Of a stretch of DNA of 64,000 bases, positions 49,295-59,120 are shown in pieces; within the stretch, counting starts at the first letter, position 1, and the number at the start of each line of letters is the position of its first letter. Position numbers and translations under genes: made by a program. Source of the DNA: Conyzicola lurida (GTDB lineage Bacteria > Actinomycetota > Actinomycetes > Actinomycetales > Microbacteriaceae); assembly GCF_014204935.1 (NCBI RefSeq), contig NZ_JACHMJ010000001.1, positions 2,728,001-2,792,000 on the forward strand, read 5' to 3'. Under the pieces are notes generated by a model. It had not been told where the DNA came from and searched no databases. It saw nothing but the letters and a program-made list of their open reading frames with translations.

Positions 49295-50956
49295 TCACCG
49301 TCGGCCTGTCTTGACGAGGTAGTCGTAGACGAAGCGCGCGGCGACTGCGCCCTCGCCGACGGCGGACGCCACACGTTTCACCGAACCGCTGCGCACGTCT
49401 CCGGCCGCGAAGACTCCCGTGCTCGACGTTTGGAACGTCGTCGCGTCTCCGGCACCGGTCAGTACGAAACCACGCCTGTCGAGGGCGATCTCGTCGGAGA
49501 GCCATGCGGTGTACGGCTCGGACCCGATCAAGACGAAAAGAGCTGCTGTGCTGAGGTGTCGGCGCTCGTCGGTCTTCCCGTCCTGGACGGTGACCTCTTC
49601 GAGACGGGAGCCGCCTCGTAACTCGCATACTTCGCACGTGCTCCAAACGCGAACCCGGGGATTGTCGGCAATCCGTCCCGCGAGGTATCGGGACATGTCC
49701 CGGTTCAGATCGTCGTGGCGGATCACCAGGTTGACGATGGTCGCGCTCCTCGCCAGGAACAGTGCGGCTTGGCCTGCAGAATTGCCGCCGCCCACGACAG
49801 TGACCGGGTCTCCGCGGCAGAGTCGTGCCTCGAACTCGGTGGCAGCGTAGAAGACGCTGGACCCCTCGAGCCGGCGCATGCCTGGAATCTCGAGGCGGCG
49901 GTAGCGGACACCGGTCGCGAGCACGACCGCATGGGCTTCTACGCGGTCCCCGCCGGTCAGTCCTACGATGAAATGGCCGTCGGCACGCTCGAGCGATTCC
50001 GCCTCGCCGGGTACCTTGAAGGCGGCTCCGAACTTGCGGGCCTGGACCACCCCCCGGTCGGCGAGCTCGGCACCTGAAATACCTGCAGGGAACCCGAGGT
50101 AGTTCTCGATCTGGGACGATGTCCCTGCCTGCCCTCCTGTCGCGATCCCGTCGAGGACGATGGTGGAGAGCCCCTCGGAAGCAGCCGTCACCGCGGCCGC
50201 AAGACCGGCCGGTCCAGCACCCACGATGAGAATGTCGTGCGTGAAGCGAGGCGGCGCGTTCTCCCGCAGCCCGAGGACCTCGGCGAGCTCGGCGTTTCCG
50301 GGGTTGCGCAGGACGGTGCGGCCCTTCCAGATCATTACGGGTGTCTGGTCCGGCGGTATGCCGAGCGACCGCAGGGTTCGCTCGGCGTTGGGATCGTCGT
50401 CCAGATCTTCCCAGCGGTACGGGACGCGATTCCGACTCGCGAAATCTCTCAACCGGCGGGCGTCGGCTGAGTATCGGGAACCGATGATCCGCAGGCCGAC
50501 ACCGGCATCGACGTGTATGTTGCGCCGGAGGATGAACGCGCGCAAAATGAGGTCCCCCAGCGCCGGGCTGTCGGCGACCGCGTCTCTGAGGCGGTCAAAG
50601 GGCGTTTCCACGACCTCGACGTCTGTCTGAGCGACGGCGGTGACGTAGACGGCCTGACCCGTCAACATCGACAGGTCGCCCACGAAGCGTCCCCGTCCGT
50701 GGACGGCGATCACCCGCGACGCTTCATGCGGATCTTCCTCGTGGACGACTCGGACGCTGCCGTCGAGCACGACGAAAAGTCCACGGTCGAGGTCTCCCTC
50801 GCGGAACAGGACCGAACCTCGCGCCAACTGCTTCCGTTCGCCGTACGGAGTTAGCAGCGCGATCTGTTCGTCGGTGAGCCGAGGATAGGCGCCGGTGATG
50901 TCTGGCGTTTCGGGCAGGTGTGGGAGATCGAGTTCAGACGAACTGCTCGTCGGCAT
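49295..50956 (-). CDS. Cyclic-nucleotide-binding, TrxR-like FAD oxidoreductase without CxxC
   Basis: 553 residues from ATG 50956 (GGAGG 7 bases upstream). Domain order: cNMP-binding fold (about 25-135; FREGDLDRGLFVVLDGSVRV), thioredoxin/glutaredoxin-like fold lacking cysteines (about 152-230), and a thioredoxin-reductase-like flavoprotein (240-553) with GAGPAGLAAA, the NAD(P)H motif GGGNSAGQAA and GVFAAGDVRSG. At the place of the redox CxxC (about 370-381) the sequence is AATEFEARLC, so disulfide reduction in the usual way is not possible. Last gene of the chaperone operon, overlapping the zinc-finger gene by 23 bases. Electron donor and acceptor unknown. Confidence 0.85.
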   Translation of the reverse strand: MPTSSSSELDLPHLPETPDITGAYPRLTDEQIALLTPYGERKQLARGSVLFREGDLDRGLFVVLDGSVRVVHEEDPHEASRVIAVHGRGRFVGDLSMLTGQAVYVTAVAQTDVEVVETPFDRLRDAVADSPALGDLILRAFILRRNIHVDAGVGLRIIGSRYSADARRLRDFASRNRVPYRWEDLDDDPNAERTLRSLGIPPDQTPVMIWKGRTVLRNPGNAELAEVLGLRENAPPRFTHDILIVGAGPAGLAAAVTAASEGLSTIVLDGIATGGQAGTSSQIENYLGFPAGISGAELADRGVVQARKFGAAFKVPGEAESLERADGHFIVGLTGGDRVEAHAVVLATGVRYRRLEIPGMRRLEGSSVFYAATEFEARLCRGDPVTVVGGGNSAGQAALFLARSATIVNLVIRHDDLNRDMSRYLAGRIADNPRVRVWSTCEVCELRGGSRLEEVTVQDGKTDERRHLSTAALFVLIGSEPYTAWLSDEIALDRRGFVLTGAGDATTFQTSSTGVFAAGDVRSGSVKRVASAVGEGAVAARFVYDYLVKTGRR

Positions 50957-51212
50957 AACACCACCTCCAGCTCTCTCCAGGCTCGATCGAACGCACGATC
51001 GCATGGCCGGTCGCAGCCGCGTGGGTACGGGCGTGTCGCATCGGAGAGGAGTCACAGCAGCCGACCTCTCCACAGGTGAGGCACTGCCTCAGGTGCACCC
51101 AAGGAGTGCCCAGGCGGCGGCATTCCCCACAGACCGGCGCCTTGGGCGGAGGTACGTTCCGCACGAGCGGCAGATGCGCGTCTCGGCTTACCCGTCCGGA
51201 GAGCCTGGTCAT
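50934..51212 (-). CDS. UBP-type zinc-finger protein
   Basis: 92 residues. UBP/ZnF fold: VCGECRRLGTPWVHLRQCLTCGEVGCCDSSPMRHARTHAAATGHAIVRS... with the Cys/His pattern of the eukaryotic ubiquitin-binding zinc finger. Bacterial copies are small, uncharacterised, and often next to oxidoreductases. ATG 51212 overlaps the thioredoxin stop by 4 bases (ATGA), and its own end overlaps the FAD oxidoreductase start by 23 bases, so translation is coupled. Confidence 0.88.
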   Translation of the reverse strand: MTRLSGRVSRDAHLPLVRNVPPPKAPVCGECRRLGTPWVHLRQCLTCGEVGCCDSSPMRHARTHAAATGHAIVRSIEPGESWRWCYADEQFV

Positions 51213-51709
51213 GGCCGGCCGCCCTCGCCCGAGAGGTGATCCGCTCGCGAAGTCTTCCCCTTATCCGCGGGAAGGCGCGACGCGAGCCACGACCGCAGCG
51301 CCCGTGCCGGTGCCGCGCCGACCTGCGTGTCGATCACCCGACCGTGGTGCATGAGGATCAGTGTCGGGATCGCCTGCACTCCGAAGCGGCTGCTCACCTC
51401 CGGCGCCACGTCCGCGTTGACTTTGACGAGCTTCAAGTTGCCCGCGAGTTCTGTCGCCAGCTGCTCCAGCGCCGGGCTGACCATACGGCAGGGCCCGCAC
51501 CACGGTGCCCAGACGTCCACGAGCACCGGGACGGTCGCCCCGTCCGCGACAGTTCCGAAGTCCGCGTCGGACGCGTCGACGATCCACACGAGCGGATTGC
51601 TGCAAGCCCCGCAGCGGGGAGCTCCCTCGGCGGCGGCGAGTACTCGGTTCTTCGAGCCGCAATTCGGACACTCAACGATCCGGGCCCGGTCATGCGCGGT
51701 CGTCGTCAC
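51209..51709 (-). CDS. Thioredoxin with N-terminal zinc ribbon (Trx2/TrxC-like)
   Basis: 166 residues from GTG 51709 (GTGA overlap with clpB stop). The N-terminal CPNC...CGAC zinc ribbon and thioredoxin fold with [10 protein letters not shown] active site, plus cis-Pro loop AIPTLIL, match TrxC. TrxC proteins repair oxidised proteins under stress and are sensitive to zinc and redox state. The C-terminal ~20 residues ([18 protein letters not shown]) are extra. It sits between clpB and the zinc-finger gene. Confidence 0.93.
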   Translation of the reverse strand: MTTTAHDRARIVECPNCGSKNRVLAAAEGAPRCGACSNPLVWIVDASDADFGTVADGATVPVLVDVWAPWCGPCRMVSPALEQLATELAGNLKLVKVNADVAPEVSSRFGVQAIPTLILMHHGRVIDTQVGAAPARALRSWLASRLPADKGKTSRADHLSGEGGRP

Positions 51710-54339
51710 GCTACTGCCTCACTGTGGTGGTCCGCCGCCGGTACGACGGTGAGCTCTCCTGCATGGAGATCGACGACGATCGTCGAGTCATCGGGAAGAT
51801 CGCCGCGCAGAAGCGCCCGCGCCACCCGGGTCTCGACCTCGCGGGAGATGTACCGCCGCAGTGGACGGGCCCCGTACGCCGGGTCGAAACCCTGTTCCGC
51901 GATGAAGCGCCGAGCTCGTTGTGTGGTGTCGAGCGCAATCCTCTGCTCCGCCAGCCGCTCCCGCAGCTCGGTGAGCTGCAGGTCGACGATGCGTTCGATT
52001 TCGGCGAACGTCAACGGTTTGAAGAGAACGATCTCGTCGATCCGGTTCAGGAACTCGGGTCGGAAGTGTGACCGCAGCGAGCTCATCACCAAGTTCTGCG
52101 CATCGGACGTCGTCTCGCCGTTCGGGCCGATACCCTCGAGCAGGTGCTGGGACCCGATGTTGGAGGTCATGATGATGACCGTGTTACGGAAGTCGACTGT
52201 ACGACCGTGGGAGTCGGTGAGACGCCCGTCGTCGAGCACCTGGAGCAAGATGTTGAAAACATCAGCGTGGGCCTTTTCGATTTCGTCAAGCAGGACGACC
52301 GAATAGTGCTTCCGCCTGACTGCCTCGGTCAGCTGCCCTCCCTCTTCGAATCCGACGTACCCGGGAGGGGCCCCGACCAGCCGGCTGACAGTGTGCGGCT
52401 CCTGGTACTCGCTCATGTCGATGCGGACGATGTTCTCCTCGCTGTCGAAAAGGGTTTGGGCGAGGGCCTTGGCGAGTTCGGTCTTGCCGACTCCTGTCGG
52501 TCCCAAGAAGATGAAGGAGCCGATCGGACGGGTCGGGTTCTTGATTCCGGAGCGCGCTCGGACGACCGCGTCGGTCACCAACTGCACCGCTTCGTCCTGA
52601 CCGATCACTCGTTCGTGGAGTACCTCGTCAAGGCGTAGGATTTTCCCCCGCTCGCCCTCTTGGAGACGGCTCACGGGGATACCGGTCCACCGGGCCACGA
52701 TGGAGGCGATCTCGTCGGCTGTGACGATTTCACGGAGTAGTCGCCTCCCTCCCTGTTTGGTCTGGAGCCGCTCCTCGCCGGCCACGAGCCGACGCTCGAG
52801 TTCGGGCAACTTCCCGTGGCGCAGGCTGGCCGCCCTGCTCAGGTCATATTCCCGCTCGGCCCGTTCGCTCTCCAGCCGCACCTGCTCGATCTCCTGCCGG
52901 AGCGCCTGGACCTCGCGAAGCGCTTGGCGTTCCGCTTCCCACTGGGCACGCATGGCGTCGGCTTCCGCTTTCAGGTCCGCGAGTTCCTTCCGTAGTTCTT
53001 CGAGGCGACGACGGCTGGCAGGGTCCGTCTCTTCGGCAAGCGCGGCCTCCTCGATCTCCAGGCGAGTGACGCGCCGGGTGAGCTCGTCGAGCTCCGCTGG
53101 CATCGAGTCGATTTCCGTGCGCAGCATGGCACAGGCTTCGTCGACCAGGTCTATGGCTTTGTCTGGCAGGAACCGGTCCGAGATATAGCGGTGGCTCAGG
53201 GTCACAGCGGCCGCCAGAGCAGCGTCGTAGATCTTGACGCCATGGAAGACTTCGAATCGTTCTCGCAATCCACGGAGAATTGACAGAGCGTCTTCGACGC
53301 TCGGTTCGTCGACGACAACCGGCTGGAATCGACGCTCGAGGGCCGCGTCCTTCTCAATATGGGTGCGGTACTCGTCGAGCGTCGTGGCGCCGATCATGTG
53401 CAGTTCGCCGCGGGCCAGCATGGGCTTCAGCATCTGGCCCGCGTCCATGGCCCCGTCGGATGCGCCAGCTCCAACTACGGTGTGCAATTCGTCGACGAAT
53501 AGCAGAATCTTCCCTTCCGCAGCCAGTACTTCGTTGAGTACGGCCTTGAGTCGTTCCTCGAATTCGCCGCGGTATTTCGCGCCGGCGACGAGGGAACCCA
53601 TGTCCAGGGCGAAAAGAATCTTGTCCCTCAAGCCCTCGGGTACGTCGCCGTTATGGATCCGCTGCGCCAGGCCTTCGACAATGGCTGTCTTCCCAACGCC
53701 GGGCTCACCGATCAGCACCGGGTTGTTCTTGCTCTTGCGGGACAAGATCTGGACTGTGCGGCGGATTTCCGAGTCCCGGCCGATCACCGGCTCCAGTCGC
53801 CCCGCGGCCGCCTCCGCGACGAGGTCGCGACCGTACTTGGCGAGGGCTTCGTAGGTCCCTTCCGGAGTGGCAGATGTGATCCTCTGGGCTCCTCTCACTC
53901 CGGCCAGCATCTGCAGGAATGAGTCGCGAGTCACGCCGTGCCGCGCCAGAAGCCGACCGGCTGCCGAGCCGGATTCTTCGTCGAGGAGCGCAATTACGAG
54001 GTGTTCCACGGACACGTATTCGTCCTTGAGCCTGCGGGCCTCCCTATCGGCAGCATCCAGGAGGCGGTTCAACCGCTGGGTGACGTACACCTTCCCGGGC
54101 TCGGCGCCGGAACCCGTCACGCGGGGGCGTTTCTCGAGCTCGTCAGCCAGGTCTTCCCGGAGTTGGTCTACATCCGCCCCCGATCGGCCGAGCAGCGGCA
54201 GCAATAGCCCATCGCTCTGCTCCACCAGAGCCAACAGCAGATGCTCGCCGTCGACCTCCTGATGGCCGAACCGGAGCGCCGTTGTCTGCGCATCGTGTAA
54301 TGCTTCCTGCGACTTCTGCGTGAGCCTGTTCATGTCCAT
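51706..54339 (-). CDS. clpB: ATP-dependent disaggregase ClpB
   Basis: 877 residues, full length. N-domain (about 1-145), NBD1 with Walker [10 protein letters not shown] and Walker B LLFVDELH, coiled-coil middle domain (about 400-525), NBD2 with Walker [10 protein letters not shown] and Walker [12 protein letters not shown], and the substrate pore motifs [10 protein letters not shown] and GYVGFEEGG. ClpB with DnaK-DnaJ-GrpE pulls proteins out of aggregates. Start ATG 54339 overlaps the cbpM stop by 10 bases. Whether the genome has another clpB cannot be seen. Confidence 0.96.
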   Translation of the reverse strand: MDMNRLTQKSQEALHDAQTTALRFGHQEVDGEHLLLALVEQSDGLLLPLLGRSGADVDQLREDLADELEKRPRVTGSGAEPGKVYVTQRLNRLLDAADREARRLKDEYVSVEHLVIALLDEESGSAAGRLLARHGVTRDSFLQMLAGVRGAQRITSATPEGTYEALAKYGRDLVAEAAAGRLEPVIGRDSEIRRTVQILSRKSKNNPVLIGEPGVGKTAIVEGLAQRIHNGDVPEGLRDKILFALDMGSLVAGAKYRGEFEERLKAVLNEVLAAEGKILLFVDELHTVVGAGASDGAMDAGQMLKPMLARGELHMIGATTLDEYRTHIEKDAALERRFQPVVVDEPSVEDALSILRGLRERFEVFHGVKIYDAALAAAVTLSHRYISDRFLPDKAIDLVDEACAMLRTEIDSMPAELDELTRRVTRLEIEEAALAEETDPASRRRLEELRKELADLKAEADAMRAQWEAERQALREVQALRQEIEQVRLESERAEREYDLSRAASLRHGKLPELERRLVAGEERLQTKQGGRRLLREIVTADEIASIVARWTGIPVSRLQEGERGKILRLDEVLHERVIGQDEAVQLVTDAVVRARSGIKNPTRPIGSFIFLGPTGVGKTELAKALAQTLFDSEENIVRIDMSEYQEPHTVSRLVGAPPGYVGFEEGGQLTEAVRRKHYSVVLLDEIEKAHADVFNILLQVLDDGRLTDSHGRTVDFRNTVIIMTSNIGSQHLLEGIGPNGETTSDAQNLVMSSLRSHFRPEFLNRIDEIVLFKPLTFAEIERIVDLQLTELRERLAEQRIALDTTQRARRFIAEQGFDPAYGARPLRRYISREVETRVARALLRGDLPDDSTIVVDLHAGELTVVPAADHHSEAVA

Positions 54340-54656
54340 GGGATTCCCCTATCTGAGCGCGTTCGCCGTTGCAATCTCTCGAGGTCGGAAATCCGCTCGA
54401 GCAGATCCATCACCAGACCAAGCGACGCGTAAGAGAGGTTCAGCCGTAGGTGGAGCCGTTGGATCGTCGCCATCTCGCGCACCTGGGACGGGTCGAACCA
54501 GAGTCTCCCCTCCGCGTCCCGGCTGATTTCGAGCAAGCCGAGCGCGACTAGCCGCCGGACCAGGTCGGGGTGCACACCGGTTATCCGGGCGTAGCTGTCA
54601 AGACTCAGGCGATAGGGCCGTGCCAGTGGCGAGTTCGTCCCACCGGTCTCGGTCAC
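54330..54656 (-). CDS. cbpM: CbpM-like chaperone modulator (MerR-superfamily helix)
   Basis: 108 residues from GTG 54656, GTGA overlap with the dnaJ stop. [72 protein letters not shown] is the CbpM/HTH_MerR-like fold. E. coli CbpM binds and inhibits the J domain of CbpA, and the neighbour here is a CbpA-type DnaJ. HspR, the usual repressor gene in this position in actinobacteria, is similar in size, so a DNA-binding HspR-like role remains possible. Confidence 0.75.
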   Translation of the reverse strand: MTETGGTNSPLARPYRLSLDSYARITGVHPDLVRRLVALGLLEISRDAEGRLWFDPSQVREMATIQRLHLRLNLSYASLGLVMDLLERISDLERLQRRTRSDRGIPWT

Positions 54657-55615
54657 GACGAGCTCCTCGGGTCGAATGTGGAAACCTTGCGGAGCTCCTC
54701 GAACAGCTCGCGCTCCTCCGCGGACGGCGATGGAGGCACCTTGATCTGGGTTTCGGCGAAGAGGTTTCCCGGCATTCCGCCTTTGTTCGGCAGCCCTCGC
54801 CCTTTCAGCCGCAGCCGCCGGTGGCTCGATGTGCCTGCAGGTACCTTCACAGTGGCGCGGCCGCCGGGAGTCTCGACGGGGACCGACGAACCGAGTGCTG
54901 CTTCCCACGGACTGATGGGCAGAACCACGTGCAGGTCGCGGCCCTCCAGCCGGTAGCGGGGATGCGGCTCGATATGGACGACGAGGTACAGGTCCCCCGC
55001 GGGGCCACCACCTGTTCCCTGTCCGCCCTGAGCGCGCAGCCTGATTCGCTGCCCGTCCACGACGCCGGCGGGGATAACGACATCGATGGTGCGCGGCCCA
55101 TCCGAGTCGCGGAGCGACAGTGTTCGCCGGGTCCCGGCGAAAGCCTCCTCGACCGTCAGGTTCACCTCTGTTTCGTGGTCGGAACCGGAGACTGGCCCCC
55201 ATCCGCTTCTGCCGCGTCCACGAGCGCCGAAAATGCCGCCGAGCAGGTCGTCGAGATCGATGTCGTCGCCGGCGCCAGAGTAGTTGAACCCGCCAGCGCC
55301 GTCTCCGCCCCACCCGCCGGACCTCCTGCCAGCAGCGCCGGCTCCCGCATAGGCGCGCTCCCGGCGGTAGGCGTCTGGATCCACGTCGGCACCGACCCGT
55401 CGGAAATTCTCGCCGAACGCGTCGTATCGTTTACGTTGCTCGGGGTCGGAGAGCACGTCGTACGCCGCGGAAAGATCCTTGAACCTGTCTTCCGCGCCCG
55501 GGTCCTTGTTGACGTCGGGGTGCAGCTTTCGGGCGAGCCTGCGATAGGCGCGTTGGATCTCCGACTGGTCGGCATCGCGGGAGACCCCGAGGACTTCATA
55601 GGCGTCGAGCGGCAT
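54653..55615 (-). CDS. cbpA: CbpA-type DnaJ co-chaperone
   Basis: 320 residues from ATG 55615. J domain (1-70) with HPD at 32-34, Gly/Phe-rich linker (about 85-120; GGWGGDGAGGFNYSGAG), then two C-terminal beta domains (about 130-310). The four CxxCxGxG zinc-finger repeats of type-I DnaJ are absent, so it is a type-II (CbpA-like) protein. It activates DnaK ATPase and presents unfolded clients. The ATG shares one base with the grpE stop (TAATG). Confidence 0.9.
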   Translation of the reverse strand: MPLDAYEVLGVSRDADQSEIQRAYRRLARKLHPDVNKDPGAEDRFKDLSAAYDVLSDPEQRKRYDAFGENFRRVGADVDPDAYRRERAYAGAGAAGRRSGGWGGDGAGGFNYSGAGDDIDLDDLLGGIFGARGRGRSGWGPVSGSDHETEVNLTVEEAFAGTRRTLSLRDSDGPRTIDVVIPAGVVDGQRIRLRAQGGQGTGGGPAGDLYLVVHIEPHPRYRLEGRDLHVVLPISPWEAALGSSVPVETPGGRATVKVPAGTSSHRRLRLKGRGLPNKGGMPGNLFAETQIKVPPSPSAEERELFEELRKVSTFDPRSSS

Positions 55616-56118
55616 TACTCGCTCCTGGTCGCTACTACGACCGACGCGGGGCGCAGGATTTCGCTGTCTTGCCCATAGCCAGCTCGGAGTACGTGAGCCA
55701 CGGTGCCGGGGGCGAGTTCCTCGTCGACGAGTGTGCTGACCGCTTCGTGGCGGGCGGGGTCGAATGCTTCGCCGATTTCGTCCTCCCGCCGCGGGTATCC
55801 CAGTCCGGCGAGGACCGTGAGGGCCTGCTCGTGCACGGCGCGGAGCCCGTCGACGACCTGTTCGGGGTGCGAGGTAGCGTGTTCGAGTGCTCGCTCGAGG
55901 TTGTCGAGGACGGGCAGCCAACGGGATGCCACGGAGGCACGTTCCTGCCGGCGAGCGCTAGCTACGTCCTTTGAGAATCGTTTGCGGAGGTTGTCCAGTT
56001 CCGCGGCGGTGCGGCGCCACGCGTCATCGAGTTCGGCGATCTGGCTCGCTGCCTCGGCGGCGCCGTCATCAGTTCCGTCGTCGGCCGTCTGGGATTCGGT
56101 ATCTTCTTGTCCGGACAT
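55615..56118 (-). CDS. grpE: Nucleotide exchange factor GrpE
   Basis: 167 residues, slightly short (E. coli 197). Acidic disordered N-terminus, long helix (AELDNLRKRFSKDVASARRQERASVASRWLPVLDNLERALEHA), four-helix region and a beta domain ending VLRAGYGQDSEILRPASVVV. Exchanges ADP for ATP on DnaK. The gene lies 11 bases after the dnaK stop. Confidence 0.93.
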   Translation of the reverse strand: MSGQEDTESQTADDGTDDGAAEAASQIAELDDAWRRTAAELDNLRKRFSKDVASARRQERASVASRWLPVLDNLERALEHATSHPEQVVDGLRAVHEQALTVLAGLGYPRREDEIGEAFDPARHEAVSTLVDEELAPGTVAHVLRAGYGQDSEILRPASVVVATRSE

Positions 56119-56129
56119 GACGTCGTCGA

Positions 56130-58028
56130 TCAGTGTGCCGTGAACTCGGCGTCGATCACATCGTCGGAGTCGTCGCTAGGACGGGGTTCGCCGGTGTCTG
56201 CCGAGGGGTCGGCGGAGCGGGCACTGTTCTGGCTCCGCGCAGTCGCGCTCAGGGCTTGCGCCATCTGGTGCAGTTCGCCCGTGAGAGACCGTAGACGGTC
56301 GACCGGCTCCTGCTCTTCGATGGCACTCCGTGCGTCGTTGATCAGAATCTCGGCGCGGGCGCGGTCGTGCTCTTGGACTGCATCCCCGGCCTCGGTGAGT
56401 GCCCGTCGCACCTGGTAGGCGACGGAGTCGAGTTCGTTTCGGGCATCGACGAGTTCCCGGAGCTGGGCGTCTTCGCTTCGGTGCGCCTCGGCATCGGAGA
56501 CCATGCGCTCGACCTCGTCCGGTGCGAGCGTCGACGTCTCACTGATGGTGACTTGTTGCTCGGTGCCCGTGTCCTTGTCCTTCGCGGAAACGTGCAGGAT
56601 GCCGTTGGCGTCGATGTCGAAAGTGACCTCGATCTGGGGTTCGCCCCGGGGCGCAGGTCTGATGTCCTCGAGTCGGAAGCGGGCGAGAGAGCGGTTGTCG
56701 CTTGCGAGTTCGCGCTCTCCCTGGAGGACTACAACGTCCACCGCCTGCTGATCGTCGCCGGCCGTGCTGAAGACTTCGGTGCGACGCGCGGGGATGGTCG
56801 TGTTGCGTTCGATGACCGTGGTCATCACCCCGCCCTGGGTTTCCAGCCCGAGCGAAAGCGGTGTGACGTCGAGCAAGAGCACGTCCTTGACGTCCCCCTT
56901 GATGATCGCCGCCTGGACGGCTGCGCCGAGCGCGACGACTTCGTCCGGATTGACGGTCATGTTGGGGTCCTTGCCTCCGGTCATCCGACGGACCAGATTC
57001 TGCACCGCGGGTATACGCGTGGAACCGCCGACGAGGATGACCTCGTCGATGTCGTCGGAGGTTGCTCTCGCGTCATCCAAAGCCTGCTTCACCGGGCCCA
57101 TACAGCGTTCGACGAGGTCCGCGGTCAGTTGGTCGAATGTCGACCGCATGAGGTTGACGTTGAGGTGCTTCGGTCCTGATGCGTCGGCCGTCACGAATGG
57201 GAGGTTCACCGCGGTCTGGGCGACGGACGACAGTTCGACTTTGGCCTTCTCTGCCGCCTCGAAGAGGCGTTGCAACGCTTGCGGGTCCTGGCGTAGGTCG
57301 ATGCCGATTTCCTTCTTGAATTCGTCCGCGAGGTAGTCGACGACGCGGCGGTCGAAGTCGTCCCCTCCGAGATGAGTGTCACCGGCCGTCGAGCGGACCT
57401 CGACGACGCCTTCACCGACCGTGAGGAGGCTGACATCGAAGGTTCCCCCACCGAGGTCGAAGACGAGGATGGTTTCGTTCTCCAGTTTCTCCATCCCATA
57501 CGCCAGAGCGGCGGCAGTGGGTTCATTGATGATGCGGAGGACCTCGAGGCCCGCGATCTTGCCCGCGTCCTTGGTGGCCTGCCGCTGGGCGTCGTTGAAG
57601 TGCGCCGGCACCGTGATCACGGCCTCTGTGACCCGCTCGCCGAGCGCCTTGCTCGCATCGTCTGCCAGCTTGCGCAGAATCTGCGCCGAGATCTCTTCAG
57701 GCGCGTACAGCTTGCCGTGGACCGAGAACCGGACCGCTCCGTCCGGCCCGGAAACGACGTCGTAGGACACGGTGTGGATTTCGCTCTGTACTTCGTCGTA
57801 ATTTCGTCCGACGAACCGTTTGGCCGAGTAGATCGTGCCCTTAGGGTTGAGGATCGCCTGACGTCGGGCCATCTGGCCAACGAGGCGTTCACCGGTTTCA
57901 AGGAAGGCAACCACTGATGGAGTGGTCCTGTTCCCTTCGATATTGGCGACGACTTGGGGCTGGCCGCCCTCCATCGCGGCGATGACCGAATTTGTCGTCC
58001 CCAGATCGATACCCACTGACCTGCCCAT
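56130..58028 (-). CDS. dnaK: Molecular chaperone DnaK
   Basis: 632 residues. N-terminal ATPase ([33 protein letters not shown]), hydrophobic linker ([20 protein letters not shown]), substrate domain and helical lid, with an acidic C-terminus ([14 protein letters not shown]). ATG 58028 follows a GAAGGAGC site. First gene of the eight-gene chaperone/redox operon. A perfect CCCCT/AGGGG dyad is found 61 bases upstream. CIRCE and HAIR elements are not found there. Confidence 0.96.
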   Translation of the reverse strand: MGRSVGIDLGTTNSVIAAMEGGQPQVVANIEGNRTTPSVVAFLETGERLVGQMARRQAILNPKGTIYSAKRFVGRNYDEVQSEIHTVSYDVVSGPDGAVRFSVHGKLYAPEEISAQILRKLADDASKALGERVTEAVITVPAHFNDAQRQATKDAGKIAGLEVLRIINEPTAAALAYGMEKLENETILVFDLGGGTFDVSLLTVGEGVVEVRSTAGDTHLGGDDFDRRVVDYLADEFKKEIGIDLRQDPQALQRLFEAAEKAKVELSSVAQTAVNLPFVTADASGPKHLNVNLMRSTFDQLTADLVERCMGPVKQALDDARATSDDIDEVILVGGSTRIPAVQNLVRRMTGGKDPNMTVNPDEVVALGAAVQAAIIKGDVKDVLLLDVTPLSLGLETQGGVMTTVIERNTTIPARRTEVFSTAGDDQQAVDVVVLQGERELASDNRSLARFRLEDIRPAPRGEPQIEVTFDIDANGILHVSAKDKDTGTEQQVTISETSTLAPDEVERMVSDAEAHRSEDAQLRELVDARNELDSVAYQVRRALTEAGDAVQEHDRARAEILINDARSAIEEQEPVDRLRSLTGELHQMAQALSATARSQNSARSADPSADTGEPRPSDDSDDVIDAEFTAH

Positions 58029-58088
58029 GCTGTGCTCCTTCGCTCGATGCCTGCCTTCGCCATGCTTCCGCTGCGCAGAGCCCGCGAC

Positions 58089-58106
58089 ATCCCCTAAACA
58101 GGGGAT
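58089..58106. promoter_or_regulatory. Perfect dyad ahead of dnaK
   Basis: ATCCCCTAAACAGGGGAT: 7-bp perfect arms and a 4-base centre, located between the luxR stop (58156) and the dnaK start (58028). Neither a CIRCE nor a HspR-type HAIR site. Candidate operator, possibly for the adjacent LuxR-type regulator. Confidence 0.6.
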
Positions 58107-58155
58107 TTCGGTGGGACGCGACGATTCGGCCGCGGCAGGAAACGCGCAGCGGCTG

Positions 58156-59040
58156 TCAGGCGGACGACGGGAAGTGACGGAACGCGAACACGGCGAGTTC
58201 CGCCCTCGTGTGAATGCCGAGTTTCTGGTAGATGTGTTTCATATGCGTGTCCACGGTGTGGGTCGACACTGTCAGCTGCAGCGCCGTCGCCCGGTTCGTC
58301 ATTCCGTTGCCCACGAGTCGCGCTACCCGGTCCTCCGCGTTGGTCAGAGACCGCCACCGGTCGCCGCCGTCCACGGTGCGTGTGCGCGACGGGGCCGACG
58401 GATGAGCAGGGTCGTCGTCGGCTTCCATGCCCGGGTCGTACACCGGGGCCAGGCTGAGAGGGTTCTGGAGCACCGTGCCGTCGACCATCACCATGGAGTG
58501 AATCTTCAGCACGCCCGCGAGGGTGCCCGCGTCGAGAAGCTCGATGTCGTACATGCAGAGGAAGACGGCGGGGAGCTCGGAGAGTATTCGTATGACGGCG
58601 GTTTCGTGCAGGAAAACGTTCTTGGCACCAGACTCGATCGGTCCTCGGGACATCTGTCCGGCGGCGCGAAGTAGCGGGAAAGCGCCGACCACCGACGATC
58701 CGTCGTCGACGGGAAACGGCGTCGACTGTGCGGGGGCGGGTTCGCGAGTTCGAATGTACGTGTCAGGCGCTGAGAAGAAATCGATGTTCCGACGGGCGCT
58801 GTCGGACGCTGTTGTTCCCGTCACGCGCTGCCGCATGGTCCCAGACCCGAGTCCGTCGATGAGGAAGACGCATTGGTCGCCGTGACGCAATCCCTCCTGC
58901 ATGAATGACACCAGCAGCAGGTCTCTCTCGAGGGTTCCCGAGAACAGGGCGCAGACATGAAGCCCCGGATGAACTTCGCCGACTCCAGGGATTCCCATGA
59001 GAAGCGCATTCACCGGGGAATCGCCTTCTCGTGGCCCCAT
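58156..59040 (-). CDS. MEDS-domain LuxR-type transcriptional regulator
   Basis: 294 residues. N-terminal MEDS (DcmR sensory) domain (about 20-190; [38 protein letters not shown]), then a C-terminal LuxR/FixJ HTH ([49 protein letters not shown]). MEDS domains are thought to sense small carbon compounds or redox/stress signals. ATG 59040 sits 7 bases from a -10, so the mRNA is probably leaderless. Adjacent to and upstream of dnaK on the same strand; likely regulator of the chaperone operon. Confidence 0.88.
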   Translation of the reverse strand: MGPREGDSPVNALLMGIPGVGEVHPGLHVCALFSGTLERDLLLVSFMQEGLRHGDQCVFLIDGLGSGTMRQRVTGTTASDSARRNIDFFSAPDTYIRTREPAPAQSTPFPVDDGSSVVGAFPLLRAAGQMSRGPIESGAKNVFLHETAVIRILSELPAVFLCMYDIELLDAGTLAGVLKIHSMVMVDGTVLQNPLSLAPVYDPGMEADDDPAHPSAPSRTRTVDGGDRWRSLTNAEDRVARLVGNGMTNRATALQLTVSTHTVDTHMKHIYQKLGIHTRAELAVFAFRHFPSSA

Positions 59041-59046
59041 TTGTCG

Positions 59047-59076
59047 ACCATACGCGCGTCACCATGCCGCGGTCAA
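59047..59076 (-). promoter_or_regulatory. Promoter of the MEDS-LuxR gene (leaderless)
   Basis: On the minus strand TTGACC (59076-59071), 18-base spacer, TATGGT (59052-59047). The -10 ends 6 bases before ATG 59040, so the start codon would be at +1. Confidence 0.6.
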
Positions 59077-59120
59077 CGGGGCCGGAGGTCAAAGACGACT
59101 TTTTATCGGGATTGCCCCTT

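Noticed and set aside
58029-58155. CIRCE or HspR (HAIR) element ahead of dnaK
   Set aside because: No TTAGCACTC/GAGTGCTAA or CTTGAGT/ACTCAAG-like dyad could be found; only the CCCCT/AGGGG dyad is present.
49295-59040. Classical locus-of-heat-resistance assignment for the chaperone operon
   Set aside because: The sHsp, FtsH, YfdX and KefB genes typical of that enterobacterial island are not present; only the general idea of a quality-control island is kept.
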